NCBI GenBank assembly: GCA_030620095.1
Contig: JAUTXW010000938.1
Location: 875,001-939,000, forward strand
Direction of reading: 5' to 3'
DNA length: 64,000 nucleotides
Origin: Kuschelorhynchus macadamiae
Lineage: Eukaryota; Arthropoda; Insecta; Coleoptera; Curculionidae
A program made the position numbers and the translations under genes. Below are positions 1 to 13,830 of this stretch, in pieces; the first letter of the stretch is position 1; each line of letters begins with the position of its first letter. Under the pieces are notes generated by a model that had not been told where the DNA came from, did no database searches, and saw only the letters and a list, made by a program, of their open reading frames with translations.

Positions 1-493
<493 letters not shown>

Positions 494-660
494 AGACTTG
501 TAAGAATTGTTGAGGAAAATCAGATATTTCTACATAAAATTTAGATTTCAAATGACAATAAATAATTCGTTTTTTTTACTGGAGTATGACAAAAAAGAGA
601 GTTAAGAGAATATTCATTCGAAATAACTTTTTTTAAAATTTGGGATCTTACAACCAATGT

Positions 661-768
661 GAAGAAAGTTTACAAGTTTTTAATAGCTATGATCATAATT
701 TAAAATTTACTATTGAAAATGAAAATAACTGTAACCTGCCTTATCTCGATAAAAGAGTTATTAGCTAG
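661..768 (+). pseudogene. Penelope-like RT fragment (post-VDD region)
   Basis: A short frame from 661 reads FNSYDHNLKFTIE followed by LPYLDK. This resembles the segment just after the VDD motif in Penelope-like reverse transcriptases (FNSY-P-L-FT-E then FLD). A TAG ends it at about 766. It is similar to the fragment near 6900. No other part of the RT is visible here, so it is a small relic. Confidence 0.5.
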
Positions 769-899
769 TTCAGGAATATAGATAAATTATATGTCATACA
801 ATTCTAACAAAATAAAAATAAAATTTTAGGTTTAAAAAATTAAAGCCTAAAACTAATCATGTCCGAAAATCTGTTTTGATTTTACTTTTTTTGTATTTT

Positions 900-1216
900 T
901 AGGGATCTGAGATTCAAGTTGTGAAAACCATTTATACACATGTAAGAGAAAGTTCTGTATCAAAAAACATTTTGCAGTTTTGCATCAAAATATAATTTTT
1001 AACAATGTGAAATTTCATTATGTCATGTAACAAATTAATATCTGTTTTCCTAACGAAAAATCGTTTTGGCCATAAACACTTTTATATATTACGAGTTTCA
1101 GTAATTAACTGACATTTTATTGAGGTTTATTTATTTTTATTGTTAACTCATTTGTTCTGGTGAAAATGTAATGTAATAATTAGCATCAATAGCTAACAAA
1201 GATGCCTAATGATAAT
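900..1216. repeat. Direct repeat copy A (about 320 bp)
   Basis: Diverged direct copy of 1488-1808. Shared blocks include TCAGTAATTAACTGACATTT and the end AAAGATGCCTAATG. The two copies flank an AT microsatellite. The PLE RT relic just upstream suggests, without proving, that these are Penelope pseudo-LTRs. Confidence 0.8.
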
Positions 1217-1260
1217 GATGAATGAAAATTTTCGGTAGCTGTTTAAATTCCTTTACTTGA

Positions 1261-1412
<152 letters not shown>

Positions 1413-1487
1413 AAAGAAGCTTCGCCAGAGGTAACAATTACCGCGATGGAGTGTTTTTGTATTTTGTTAATATGATATTTTCAAAAT

Positions 1488-1808
1488 ACTTCTAGACATC
1501 TGAAACTCAAGTTGTGTAAATCATTAACGTACATGTAAGACAAATTCCTATACCAGAAACCATTTTACGGTTTTGCATTAAAATATAATTTTTAACAACG
1601 CATAATTTCATTACACTATCTTATTGTAACAAAATCTGTCTTCCTAAAGAAAAATCGTGTTAAACAAACACTTTTATATATTTCTGGTTTCAGTAATTAA
1701 CTGACATTTCATTGAGGCATATTTATTTTTATTGCGAACTAATTTTTTCTTGTGAAAATATAATGTAATAATTAGCAGCAATAGCTAATAAAGATGCCTA
1801 ATGGTAAT
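1488..1808. repeat. Direct repeat copy B (about 320 bp)
   Basis: Second copy of 900-1216, same orientation, with many substitutions and small indels, so the duplication is not recent. Confidence 0.8.
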
Positions 1809-2207
1809 GCTTTTTTACTTTTGGTGGCAATAACAATATATTACTGTATTTATATATGAACAATCTAGGTTTATAAACAGATATTTTTAATTACATATAT
1901 ATCATGATGCTGTAATGGTCATGTCGCATTTCTATTGAAAACTCGTGCAATATTGTACATATAAATGTTGTTTACATTTTTTACTTAAAGCGTGTCGAGT
2001 TTGATGTATTCAGTACCCCTCCATAAAGAAAATAAAAGTCACGATAACAAATGTTCAACAAATTGTAAAATATCTATCTCAATTCAAAACGATACTAAAT
2101 TGCAACCACTTTTCAGGAAAATTAATGCTGTAACTGTCAGAGAAGCAAAAGTATTTTCTTTTGAAACAAAGATATCGTTAATTATATAATAATAAACGGC
2201 CTACGAA
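1809..2207. other. Unassigned intergenic
   Basis: AT-rich sequence; a 65-codon open frame at 1992-2189 has no recognisable motif. Confidence 0.4.
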
Positions 2208-2945
2208 AATTCTTGACCTGGAACTTCACTCGTTATGAATATTACCTTTTATTAGGAATAGTGTTTTCTTTAACTTATGTAGAAAAGAAATCAGCAGGGA
2301 ATTTCCGGTTTTTTTTACAGAACGGTTTTACCCAATTACCCTGAGGTTCCCTTAGTAACACAATTTACATGTGTAACTATTAAACAACTATATTCGGAAG
2401 TAAATATGATCAAACCTTACTATTGTTAATAGAAAAAAGAATTGATAATAAGAGATCTTCCGGGTAAAGGAAATGATTATACGGATTTTTTATAATGTTT
2501 TTTGAAATATTTTAATAATACCCCTTTTGTTTCACCATATTGGAATCGTACCAATATTTTACCAATTCCTACTTATGCCTGCCTTGATTTTTGGGTAAAA
2601 ATTCAAATCATTTGATTAAGTAGTTTTTTCCATTGCCTTTTTCAAAATTTTATGATGCCGCTATTTTTCCTCCACATATTGAATTTGTGCGAAAAATTTA
2701 CCAGTTTGTTCCTATTGTTCACATCTAATTTTTGTGAAAAAATTGAGGTCAATTGAATAAGAAGGTTTTTCACACTGATTTTTTAAATAATTTATTTGAC
2801 CGAGGTTTTGTTTAATCATCTTGAATTCGTACCAACATTTTACCAGTTCATTAAGATGTCACTTGATTTTAGGGCAAAATTTGTGATGAATTGAGTAAGT
2901 AGTTAGTTATCTTATTTTCCTATGATCCTTTATTTTTGACACCTA
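2208..2945 (+). repeat. GCCGCCATTTTG-family dispersed repeat, degraded
   Basis: It opens with a diverged form of the family lead sequence (CTGGAACTTCACTCGTTATGA) and continues with units of the type ATTGGAATCGTACCAATATTTTACCA...TTGATTTTTGGGTAAAATT. It is more decayed than the copies at 4366 and 45413, and most of the GCCGCCAT cores are lost. Confidence 0.6.
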
Positions 2946-4365
2946 GTTACCGCCTTAACTAACTTTTTTAATTTAAATGATGACATACTTTATATTATTA
3001 TTTAATTAAATGGTTCTCCTCATACCGGTTATAAATACTCTAAGTTTAATACATCTAAAGACACTCGAAAAATTGACTAAACCTCGTTGAGGGTCAAGTT
3101 GAAAAAAGTTATGTTACATGACTATACTTCGACTTTCAATAATATGCTTTTTGAATAAAGTCCGTATTTATTTTATTTATTTATTTGAGAGAGAGAGGAA
3201 AAAAAACCAAGAAATAACATACAGGGTGTCCCATTTAAACAATAGAGGTTATATAATTTTCTCTACTTTTCAATCATTTTTGGAAATATTTGATAATAAA
3301 TATTGCCGCACAATAATTTGACGACTCAAAACAAACAAACTTGCAACGAAAACAGGCTAGATCTATGTTTCGAGGGGATTAGTTTTTGGGTGCCATAAGC
3401 CCAAATCGGTTTCGGTCAAAAAATCTTTCATTTTTTTTTAATTATATATATTAAAAGAAATCAATAAATTTGCTCGAAAAAGACAGACGATAAAATTTTT
3501 TGAGTCAACTATGCACGGCGCCCTTAGTGATGTAACTGCCACTCGAAAACGAATTATATTTTTACTTTAAAAGCGGGTTTATTTTATTTATTTGCCTATA
3601 AAAGCATTTTTATTTTCTTTTATATTAAGTTACTCCAAAAAGGTAAAAACACTGTTAAAATGTAATAAAAAGACACCTTAAATTTGTTTTATTTTTACAT
3701 ATATTTTTTTAACTATGTAATATTCAATAAGCTGTAAAAGTTTTTCTTCTGCTATAAAATTGTTTAAAAATATTTAAATTTTATAAGGAACTTTTTAGAG
3801 ATTCTAAGCAAAACTCAACCAAGGTTAATAAACATCGTTGATAATGTAAAAATTAATTAAACCAATCTTCGAAACTTCTCAGACATGATTCGAATTGCTC
3901 TTTAATCATACAACGATATTAATTTCGATATAATACAATAAAGAAAGTATAAAACGTAGTTAATTTTCTCCTGCCGCAGAAATAAGCTTGATTAAATTTC
4001 GGATCAAGTATCGACATTTCACATTAGGTCGATATATTCAAAAAAATAGCATTTGAAATTGTATACAGAAACCATATTTTTATTTATGAATATAAAAAGC
4101 CATGAAACTAATATTTTAATATAAAATGTTGATTTCTTTACCCGGATCTTGTTAAGCAAGTACACAAATTATTCGACAGTAAATAAATAAATCAATACAG
4201 CTTTTGATGAAAAAAAACATGCATGATTTGCAAATTTAAGAAAAACAAAATATGGATAAAACCTAGCCATTTTACCTAGTATGATTTAATTTAACACAAC
4301 AATTTACCTGAATCCCATGAAGACAAGGAAAATGTGAAATGTACAAGAAAAAATCGATCTATTGG
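2946..4365. other. Unassigned intergenic with a CAGGGTGTCCC motif
   Basis: No gene seen. TACAGGGTGTCCC at about 3220 is the kind of terminus seen on several insect MITEs, but I could not find its partner. Confidence 0.4.
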
Positions 4366-6140
4366 CCTTTACCCGGAACTTCTCTCGTTATGATTTTTTT
4401 CGATTTGTTAAGAAGAGTGATGTGTGACCCAATTTAGTTCAGGGCATAGACTCAGTATATGTATTCTATAAACTGTCGTTTCAAATATTTTTATTGAGCG
4501 CTATTTTGTTATCATACTGGATTCCTACATTTTTACCCTGACACATACCGCTATTTTGTTACGTCATGCTGAATTCGCACGAGTTTATCCCATTTTCACA
4601 TTTAATTTTTCTGCAAAATTTAAAGTCAGTTGAACAAGATTTTTTACGTTGATTTTTCAAATAATTTATTTTGTTTCGCCATCTTAAATTCGTACCACAA
4701 ATTTACCAGTTTATCTCTATACACATTTAGTTTTCGCACAAAAATTAAAACTAATTTAATATGTAGTATTTTCAAGCTGATTTTTAAATTATTTTATTTG
4801 GCCGCTATTTTGGATTCATATCAAAACGTTATCAGTTCGTTTCTATGTAACCCTTGATTTTTGAGCAAAATTTGAATAATTAGTTTTATAGTAATAATTT
4901 TTTTAACATTGTTTCGCCATATGTTATTTTTACCAAAATATCATCAGGTCATCCCCAAATGGTCCTTAATTTTTGGCTAAAATTTGAAGTCAATCTGGTA
5001 AGTAATTTTTAAGATAGGCCAGGAACTGTCAAACTGACACACAGACCGACAGACGGTCTGGCGGAATTGATAAAACATATTTTTTGTCATCTAGGAATGC
5101 TAAACGTGAAGATTTGTAAAACCTGAGAGAGTGACTTTTTAACAATTACAAACATTTTGTTTGGCCGCCAGTTTGTTCCGCTATTTTGAATTAATAACAG
5201 AGTTTTACTAGCTGATCTCTATACCACAATTAGTTAAGGCACATAATTTGCAACCAATCCATTAAGTAGTTTCAGGCTGAATTTTTAAATAATATATTAT
5301 TTGGATTCGTATCAAAATTTTACCAGTTGATGTTTGTGCAATATTTGAGATAAATTGGATAAGTAGTTTTTTAATAATAATTTTTTTAACATTTCAGTAG
5401 GCCGCCATTTTGTTTCGACATATGGATTTTTACCAAAATATTAAAGATCATCCCCAGAGAACCCTTAATTTTTCGTCAAAATTTGAAGTCATTCGGGTAA
5501 GTAGTAACCTAAGGACGTTAAACGTAAAGATATGTAAAACCTGAGAGGGTGATTTTTCACTATTACAAAAATGTTATTTGGCCGCCATTTTGTTCGGCCA
5601 TGATTAGTGGTACTAATTTACCGCAATTTTACTAGTCGACGCCTATACCATAATTAGATATGGCATACAATTTGAAATTAATCCAGTTTAGTTTTTTCAG
5701 GCTGAATTTTTAAATATTTTTTTAGCCGCCATCTTGGATTGGTACTAAAATGTTACCAGTTGATTCCAATATAATACTTTTCTCTGAACTAGATTGGATT
5801 TAGTAGTTTTTTAATAATATTGTTTTTAACATTTCACTAGGCGGCCATTTTGTTTCGTCATACTGGATTTTTATGTGTTACCAGGTCATCCCCATTTAAC
5901 CCTTAATTAACTCTTTGGTAACGATGTTTTTAACATTTCATTAGGCGGCCATTTGGTTCCCCTAAAATGGCTTCACACCAAAATTTTATCATTTCATCTC
6001 CATATCACACTTGATTTTTGTGCAACATTTGAAGTCCATTAGTTTCTAAATAATAATGTTTTAACATTTTTTGGTGGTATCTGCCAGAATAGAAATGAGC
6101 CGCCATTTTGAATTTTTTACCAAAATATTACCGTACCACT
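4366..6140 (+). repeat. GCCGCCATTTTG-family dispersed repeat, long copy
   Basis: It starts with CCTTTACCCGGAACTTCTCTCG and continues as about seven diverged subunits. Each has a GCCGCCATTTTGTT core (for example near 5402, 5580, 5727, 5840, 5943 and 6100), then TGGATT...ACCAAAATATTACCAG, then AATTTGAAGTCAATC. At least one subunit contains the ACAGACCGACAGACGG segment. No coding capacity. See the findings on this family. Confidence 0.8.
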
Positions 6141-6426
6141 ACATATGATTCTTTAATTTAAAGTAATTCTGACAGGTGTCCAATTAGAATTTAGCAAAAG
6201 AAGAATCAAATATCCTATCACTAAAAGCCCTAAATCAATAATTTAAGCTGTTTAGACGTTCAAGTGTCGGACCGAATTCCCCGAGCCCGAGCCCAGTCGT
6301 ATATGTATTGTTCCAAAGGAATACCTCAGAGATGTTTATTTTTGTTACCCAGTATTTATTGTAGTATTACAGATATGCGATATTCTTAATTAATTGTTAA
6401 TACCACATACTATCAAATAAACGTAG

Positions 6427-6955
6427 TTGCATTTGTTGAAGCTATGTTTACATGCAGTAAAATCTAGATATCTGTCAAAATGTTTATCAAATGTTACAGG
6501 TAAAAACGATTATTATATAAAAGATTATTTTTCTTTCAGAAAGTTTATTGACACTGTAAATATTGCAGATAATCATAAACTACTTTCATTGGATGTAATT
6601 TCATTATACACAAATATTCCAAATGATTTAGTAACAGAAATTATCAAACCTAAGTGGAATTTAATTAAAGAACATACAACTCTTTCTTGCAACGAATTTA
6701 TAGAAGCAATAAACTTAACATTAAATAATAACTATTTTCAATACAAAAATAAATATCGTCAACCATTGCACAGTTAGTAATGGAACACTTGGAAGAACAT
6801 GTCATAAAAAACTTAGATTTTCAAATTGTTTTTTTCAAACGTTTCGTGGATGATTGCCTAACTATAGTTCCATCAAAGAACATTCAAGATATCATTAATA
6901 CATTTAACAGCTTTCATCCAAAACTACAATTAACTTTTTTTATTAGCTACTAATA
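6427..6955 (+). pseudogene. Penelope-like reverse transcriptase fragment
   Basis: The frame at 6427-6777 contains LLSLDVISLYTNIP, the RT motif A region typical of Penelope-like elements, followed by NYFQYKNKYRQ. After the stop at 6775 another frame (about 6778-6945) reads FFKRFVDDCLTIVP, the catalytic VDD box, then INTFNSFHPKLQ. The stretch between motif A and VDD is shorter than in the family, so a deletion removed the Gly-Ser-Pro-Leu box. No GIY-YIG endonuclease follows; the sequence changes at about 6960 into another retroelement. Confidence 0.8.
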
Positions 6956-6975
6956 TCCAGAAAAACATAAATCAT

Positions 6976-8260
6976 TTGGACACTAACCCCGTGGAGCTTC
7001 TAAAAAGGGCCCCAAATTTTGTTGACAAACCCTTTCAATTTAGGGAAGTTACTTTTGTGGAAATCAGGGATGTTTTCTCTTCCCTTAAACCTAAAAAGAG
7101 TAAGGATATTTATGGAATTGATGTAACAATAATCAAATCAATAAAACACCTAATCATAATTCCGCTCGCGCAAGTTAATAAACTGTTGTTTTTCACAGGG
7201 CGTATTTCCAAAAGTTTTAAGAAAGGCTGTAGTAATACCAATAAATAAGAAGGGTGATTAAAATAATCCCTCTAATTACCGGCTTATTTCCTTGCTGTCC
7301 TGCTTCTCTAAGATTATTGAGAAGTGTATGGCCCAGAGAATGTTTGACTTTTTGAGTTCCAACATCTGTTCTCAGATCATCAACATGGATTTAGAAAGGA
7401 TAGGAGTACTACATCGGCAGCGCTGGATCTTGTAACATACATAAACTGTGGCTTTGAAGCGCGTGAGGTAACCTCCACAACTTTCTGTGATCTAAGTAAG
7501 GCGTTCGACTGTTTCGTGGCATGTTACCCCATAAACTTGATTATTATGGCTTTCATCTGGATTCTTTGAATCTCATTAGGTCATATCTGAGTGATCGAAC
7601 ACAGGTCGTGAGGATGGGTGGGGTTGTCTCGAATAGTGGTTTTATGTCTGTGGGGGTTCCACAGGGATCTGTGTTGGGCCCTCTTTTATTCTTAATCTTT
7701 ATTAATGACCTTCTCTTTCAGGATGAGAGAGTTCACTACACACTGTTTGCGGATGACACAACCTCTCTTTAAGAACAAAAAAGATGGAATGTGCAGTGGT
7801 TGGTTCTGGGGAGGCGCTGTCAACAGCAGAATCCTAGTTCTCTGCTAATGGGCTGCTTCTGAATGTCGCTAAGACAAACACCCTTACCTTTACGACGGGA
7901 GGCGTACTAGAGGCTAGGGACCAGGAGCCTGTAGAGTTCTTGAGGATTGTTTTGGATCCGGGACCGTTGTAAAGGGATCATGCCATCAAACCTGTCCTTG
8001 TGTCATACGCTGTATTGGCCTGGGGTAACGCGAGTTCCAGATTCTTGCTTTTTCGCAAGCAGAGGAGAGCTGTGCGTGTGGTAGCTGGCCTATCCTATAG
8101 AGAAGATTGTAGAGGTGCTTTCCAGCAACTTATATATGAAAACCTTGTATATATCCATAAGAACATCCGTTAGTACCTAGACATAGAGATGTGCATAACT
8201 ACAGCATCAGAAATAAAGAGGGTTTGATGCCTGGCTACACCCGGCTCAGGAGGTGTCAGT
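6976..8260 (+). pseudogene. Jockey-like non-LTR retrotransposon RT, decayed
   Basis: Open segments in changing frames give the RT in order: FREVTFVEIRDVFSSLKPKKS and DIYGID (N-terminal RT, 7030-7130), NYRLISLLSCFSKIIEK (7270-7325), DLSKAF (7490), GVPQGSVLGPLLFLIFIND (7650-7715) and TLFADDT (7742-7762, catalytic ADD). Further on come ISVEFLG-like and LAWGNASSR-like thumb remnants (7930-8060) and a terminal AVRVVAGL box near 8080. There are several frameshifts and stops, so it is dead. No endonuclease or ORF1 is seen upstream. Confidence 0.85.
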
Positions 8261-10104
<1,844 letters not shown>

Positions 10105-10617
10105 TTACTTTAATAGACAAAAACGCAAACTTTCAATTATGTAACCTGCAAAGGACAATATTTTGAATTGTTTAAAATAGTTTCTACGCAAATCTGTACA
10201 TGAAAGACCACACATAATGCGGATTGCATATGTCTGAAGCAAAAACACTCTTGTCATATTCGAGCTTGAGCCCCAATCTATACTGCCATACGATAAGTAT
10301 GAAAAGTATATATTGGAATAATATACTGTTAACATAGCATTTTGACTGCAGTAATTTGATAATGACTTTAAACAATAACAATTATTTCTTAATTTTAAGC
10401 ATAGATTTTCTATAAAATTTCCCCATTGTAAGTTCTCACCAATTTCTAAACCCAACATTAACGAGGAAGTTATACTAGGACTACTTTCATTTTTTTTAAA
10501 TAAAAAGTCATTGTTTTGCTTTTTATTTAAAAATAGAACAAATTTTGTTTTGCTTTGATTTATGAAATCTAGACCACGGGGGCTAAAATATTTTGTGTGG
10601 GTCGGAAGGTAGAACAA
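10105..10617 (-). pseudogene. Jockey-like non-LTR RT, C-terminal fragment
   Basis: A 170-residue frame with the thumb region of a jockey-like RT: SLMLGLEIGENLQWGNFIE, then CYCLKSLSNYCSQNAM, YGSIDWGSSSNM and LLQTYAIRIMCGLS. The catalytic fingers and palm (YADD) are absent, so this is a 5'-truncated relic, as expected from incomplete target-primed reverse transcription. The frame is open over all of this length, which suggests a moderate age. Confidence 0.8.
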
Positions 10618-11679
10618 AATGCAATCGTTCCCTTTATTTACGAAGCAACATAACCCAAAAATACTCCGAGTTAATACATTTGATTTTCATTTTGTTGTCA
10701 CTGGAACCTTGGGATGTATTAAGATAGTTATGGAGGCAGCAGGAAAATGGAATGTTTCTATTTTAATGAATTGGAAATCAAAGAATTCCGACTAGAGCTT
10801 ATATAACTATAAATCGTGTTTATTATATCTATATACCCCCAAATATTAAAACTTTTTATATTAATTTAAGTATGTATTAAATCAAAACAACTGCATATTA
10901 AATATTTATTATACATTTTAATAGTCAATTATTAATTGCTCTTACATAATACTTATCTTGCACCTAAATACATATTATTTAATCGATCACCTAAAATTTA
11001 GTATTTTTGAGGCAATATTATTGAAATAATAACATATTATTTCTTTCAGTGACGATGGACATGGTAAAAAAATTGTACTTTAATTTGACGATGCGTTTTT
11101 AGCATTGAAACGATAACATTTTAGACTAATGGTATTGGTTCAAAGTTACGGTGAACCAAAAAGGTGTGGAAACTGATATAAACATTTCAGACCCATGATA
11201 TTGTTAATTAAATAATAATTAAATGGAAATTTCGGAAAATAAATCACGCCACCAAATGTAACATGAAAAACACCTCTAGAAGTGGATTTTGTTTCTCTCA
11301 ATCTCGACAAATATCAAATTTCTGGTTATTTTATTTTTTGAATATGTCCGGAAATATTCAAAAAATTACAAATATTTCTTATGGAAAATGACATTCACTC
11401 AATTTTTGCGACTGGTGTTTGATATACAGGGTGTCAAAGTTCGATTTTTTCATTTTCCATAATTTATGGAATTTTTCTGCTTTTTATTTTAAATACTTAA
11501 TACTCATTCGTATAAGTCAAGAGCTTTATATTTTTTGATTAGGCATATATTTGTAAAAATTGACATATAGCTATATGATATTTCAGAATCGGTCATTTTT
11601 GTTTCATACACTAAAATTCAAATTGTTATTAAAAAACGCTAAAATAAACAGTCAAATTTTGTTGTATTATCTTCATTAT
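10618..11679. other. Unassigned intergenic
   Basis: No gene seen. A lone TACAGGGTGTCAAAG motif at about 11424 resembles MITE termini, but I found no partner. Confidence 0.4.
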
Positions 11680-11684
11680 TTTGC

Positions 11685-11830
11685 TTTCAAAATGTTTCGA
11701 AGGTTAATTATATCTAATCGTTTTCAAGTGTAAACTAAATGCTAACTCTAAGGCTACGCGCTTTTATACTATTCGTGTGCGGTGATGTGTAAAGTCTCTG
11801 CCCCCTGGTTACCTGAACCGTGAAGCTTTA
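11685..11830. repeat. PLE pseudo-LTR, left copy
   Basis: Shares ATTATTTTG-TTTCA-AATGTTTC and TTTTCAAGTGTAA-CTAAATGCT with 13685-13800, in the same orientation. Confidence 0.7.
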
Positions 11831-11974
11831 GGCGGTCAGTTTAAGCTAGAAGCGACCCCAGTTGTTTGGAATATCGAAGCAAGGCTTACCGAAAGCCTTG
11901 ATTCCCTTTACTGAAAGCTATTTCTATAAATTTTCGATTTTACCATTGCTGCTCCTCGATTTTGATATCTCTCT

Positions 11975-12110
11975 TTTTTAAGCACGATTGAAATGCTCTT
12001 CGACTCTTAAGCTAAGAGGGCGTTTTGTCTCTCCAATATACGGTTCACCACATACACACTGAATTTGGTAAATGTATTATTTTCCTTGTCAATATTATTG
12101 GTCTTAGTTT
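11975..12110 (-). pseudogene. PLE GIY-YIG endonuclease fragment
   Basis: The minus strand reads CVCGEPYIGETKRPLSLRVEEH, that is YIG followed by the conserved arginine and histidine of a GIY-YIG nuclease, with the CxC start that Penelope-like elements have before it. It lies downstream of the RT on the same strand, which is the normal PLE order. No open frame joins it to the RT. Confidence 0.7.
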
Positions 12111-12562
12111 TTACCCGAAGGCTTCTTAACGTATTTTCCGGTTTAAAAGCGGTTTTAATGTTGAAATCCCTGGCTATTCCGCAAACCTTTTCAAATGTTC
12201 TCTTAATATAGGAACAGAATTGTGAGAAATGGTGTTGTTTCTTTTAGATAGGAATATGTCGTAGTATAATGATCATTTGGTAATTTGGATATTGTATTAC
12301 TTATTAATGTGTGTTCTTATGATGCCCTTTTTTGTTACTGCAGAATAGTTAGAACCGTGGTTGACATATTGTCCAGTGTGTGTAGGTTTTGAGTACACTG
12401 TAGTTCTGATGCCTTTTTTTGCCTTAAATAGAGTGTCAAAAAAAAGGCAAAGAAAAAGTTTCCTCTTTCTCCATTATAAACTTAATACAAGTTCTCAGGC
12501 TATTTAAGTGTTTAAAAAAGTATACCAAATTATTGTCATTGGCGATCCAAATAATAAAAGTA

Positions 12563-12934
12563 TTATCTACATACCAAAGCCAAGTTTAGGCTCGGTCTAT
12601 AAGTATTGGCTACCACCGGACAGGAGGATGACTCCATCGGAAGTCGAACATTTTGCGGGTAAAACCTCTCTTCTATTTGAAAGTAAGAGTTACGGAGACA
12701 GCATTTCAATAGTTCTATCACACCATCCAGAGGCAACCTCGCTTGTTCAAAGAGTGTTTCGTTTTCCCTCAACTTTTGCCTAATTATATCTAATGATTCA
12801 CATATTGAAACATTTGTAAATAAGCTTTCTACATCAAAACTAACAAAACTGTCTTTTTGCCCTAATGGGATGTCCTTAAAAATATTAACAAAATGGTTTG
12901 AATTTTGAGGAAATAAATTCATCTTACCTGGCAA
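12563..12934 (-). pseudogene. PLE reverse transcriptase fragment
   Basis: The 123-residue frame has SFVSFDVESLFTNV (RT motif A of the Penelope type), then LLKCCLRNSYFQIEERFY and a degraded GLPMGSxLSPVVAN box (here RLPMESSSCPVVAN). The VDD box is not in this frame. Related N-terminal RT sequence continues to about 13440 in broken frames. The opposite-strand frame over 12508-12783 is a shadow. Confidence 0.8.
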
Positions 12935-13684
12935 ATTCTGAATGATCTGAACAAATATTTGATCAAAGCACTTGTTAGTGAGTCCCTGAAGCTAGTAATA
13001 TGTTTTGGGCATATTCAGCTTGTGGATCTTCTGTAAACCATAGAGATGGCGGTAATGTGGCGTTAATTTGCTGCTTATCCTGTCTGGGATGTAATCACTA
13101 CGTTTCTCAAATATCCTGCATACCTTATTCTCGATTTCACTTATGGGATCCTTCGATAGCATTTTGTAGTTTCATTTTATCACGACTTTATCGATCTTCT
13201 TGTCGTATGCTTCGGTTTCCATAACTACTGTAGCATTCCCTTTGTCTCCAGACCAGAATTCATCTGTTGCAGACAGCTGCAATTATTTCGGAAACTTGTG
13301 TGCGGTTTATTGCCACTACAAAATTAAGGCCCCTGCTGAACAGTTCTTCTGTCTCTGATATCGTTCTTTGAGATACGCTGTCGGTATTATAGTATAGATT
13401 TCCTCTACTGGTGGTAACTTATTTATGAGCGTATTAGTGCTTTGCTGATTTTATCTAAAATATGTCTTATTCTATTTCATGTAATTGGCTATTAAAGTCC
13501 TACTGGGATTATATTGCCATTGCGGGCTTCACATAGAAAAGAAATGAGGGTAATTTCTTTGACCAACTTCATCCTTGTCTTCTTCTAGGTTCAGAATTTT
13601 TCACTGATACTGGACTTCCAACGTATGTTTGAAAATGGTAGACAATGTAGAATGTTCATTAAACTCAGTCTGTCTAAGCTGCAT

Positions 13685-13800
13685 TGTCTTTATTATTTTG
13701 GTTTCACAATGTTTCAAATATTAACTATCTCCAATAATTTTCAAGTGTAACCTAAATGCTGACTCTAAAGCTTATATATTAGTCCTGTGCGGTGATTCGT
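13685..13800. repeat. PLE pseudo-LTR, right copy
   Basis: Direct copy of 11685-11830; both continue into the shared CTGTGCGGTGAT / GTGTGCGGTGAT block. Confidence 0.7.
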
Positions 13801-13830
13801 GACCAAGGGGTGGAGACTTCATATTAAATT

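Larger units (their letters stand above)
11680..13830 (-). mobile_element. Penelope-like element with direct pseudo-LTRs
   Basis: Two diverged direct repeats (about 11685-11830 and 13685-13800) flank RT and GIY-YIG coding remnants read on the minus strand. Penelope-like elements are known for an RT plus GIY-YIG endonuclease and for pseudo-LTRs, and this layout matches. Coding is broken by several stops and frameshifts. Confidence 0.75.

Noticed and set aside
12508..12783. Plus-strand frame of 91 codons
   Set aside because: Antisense of the Penelope RT fragment.
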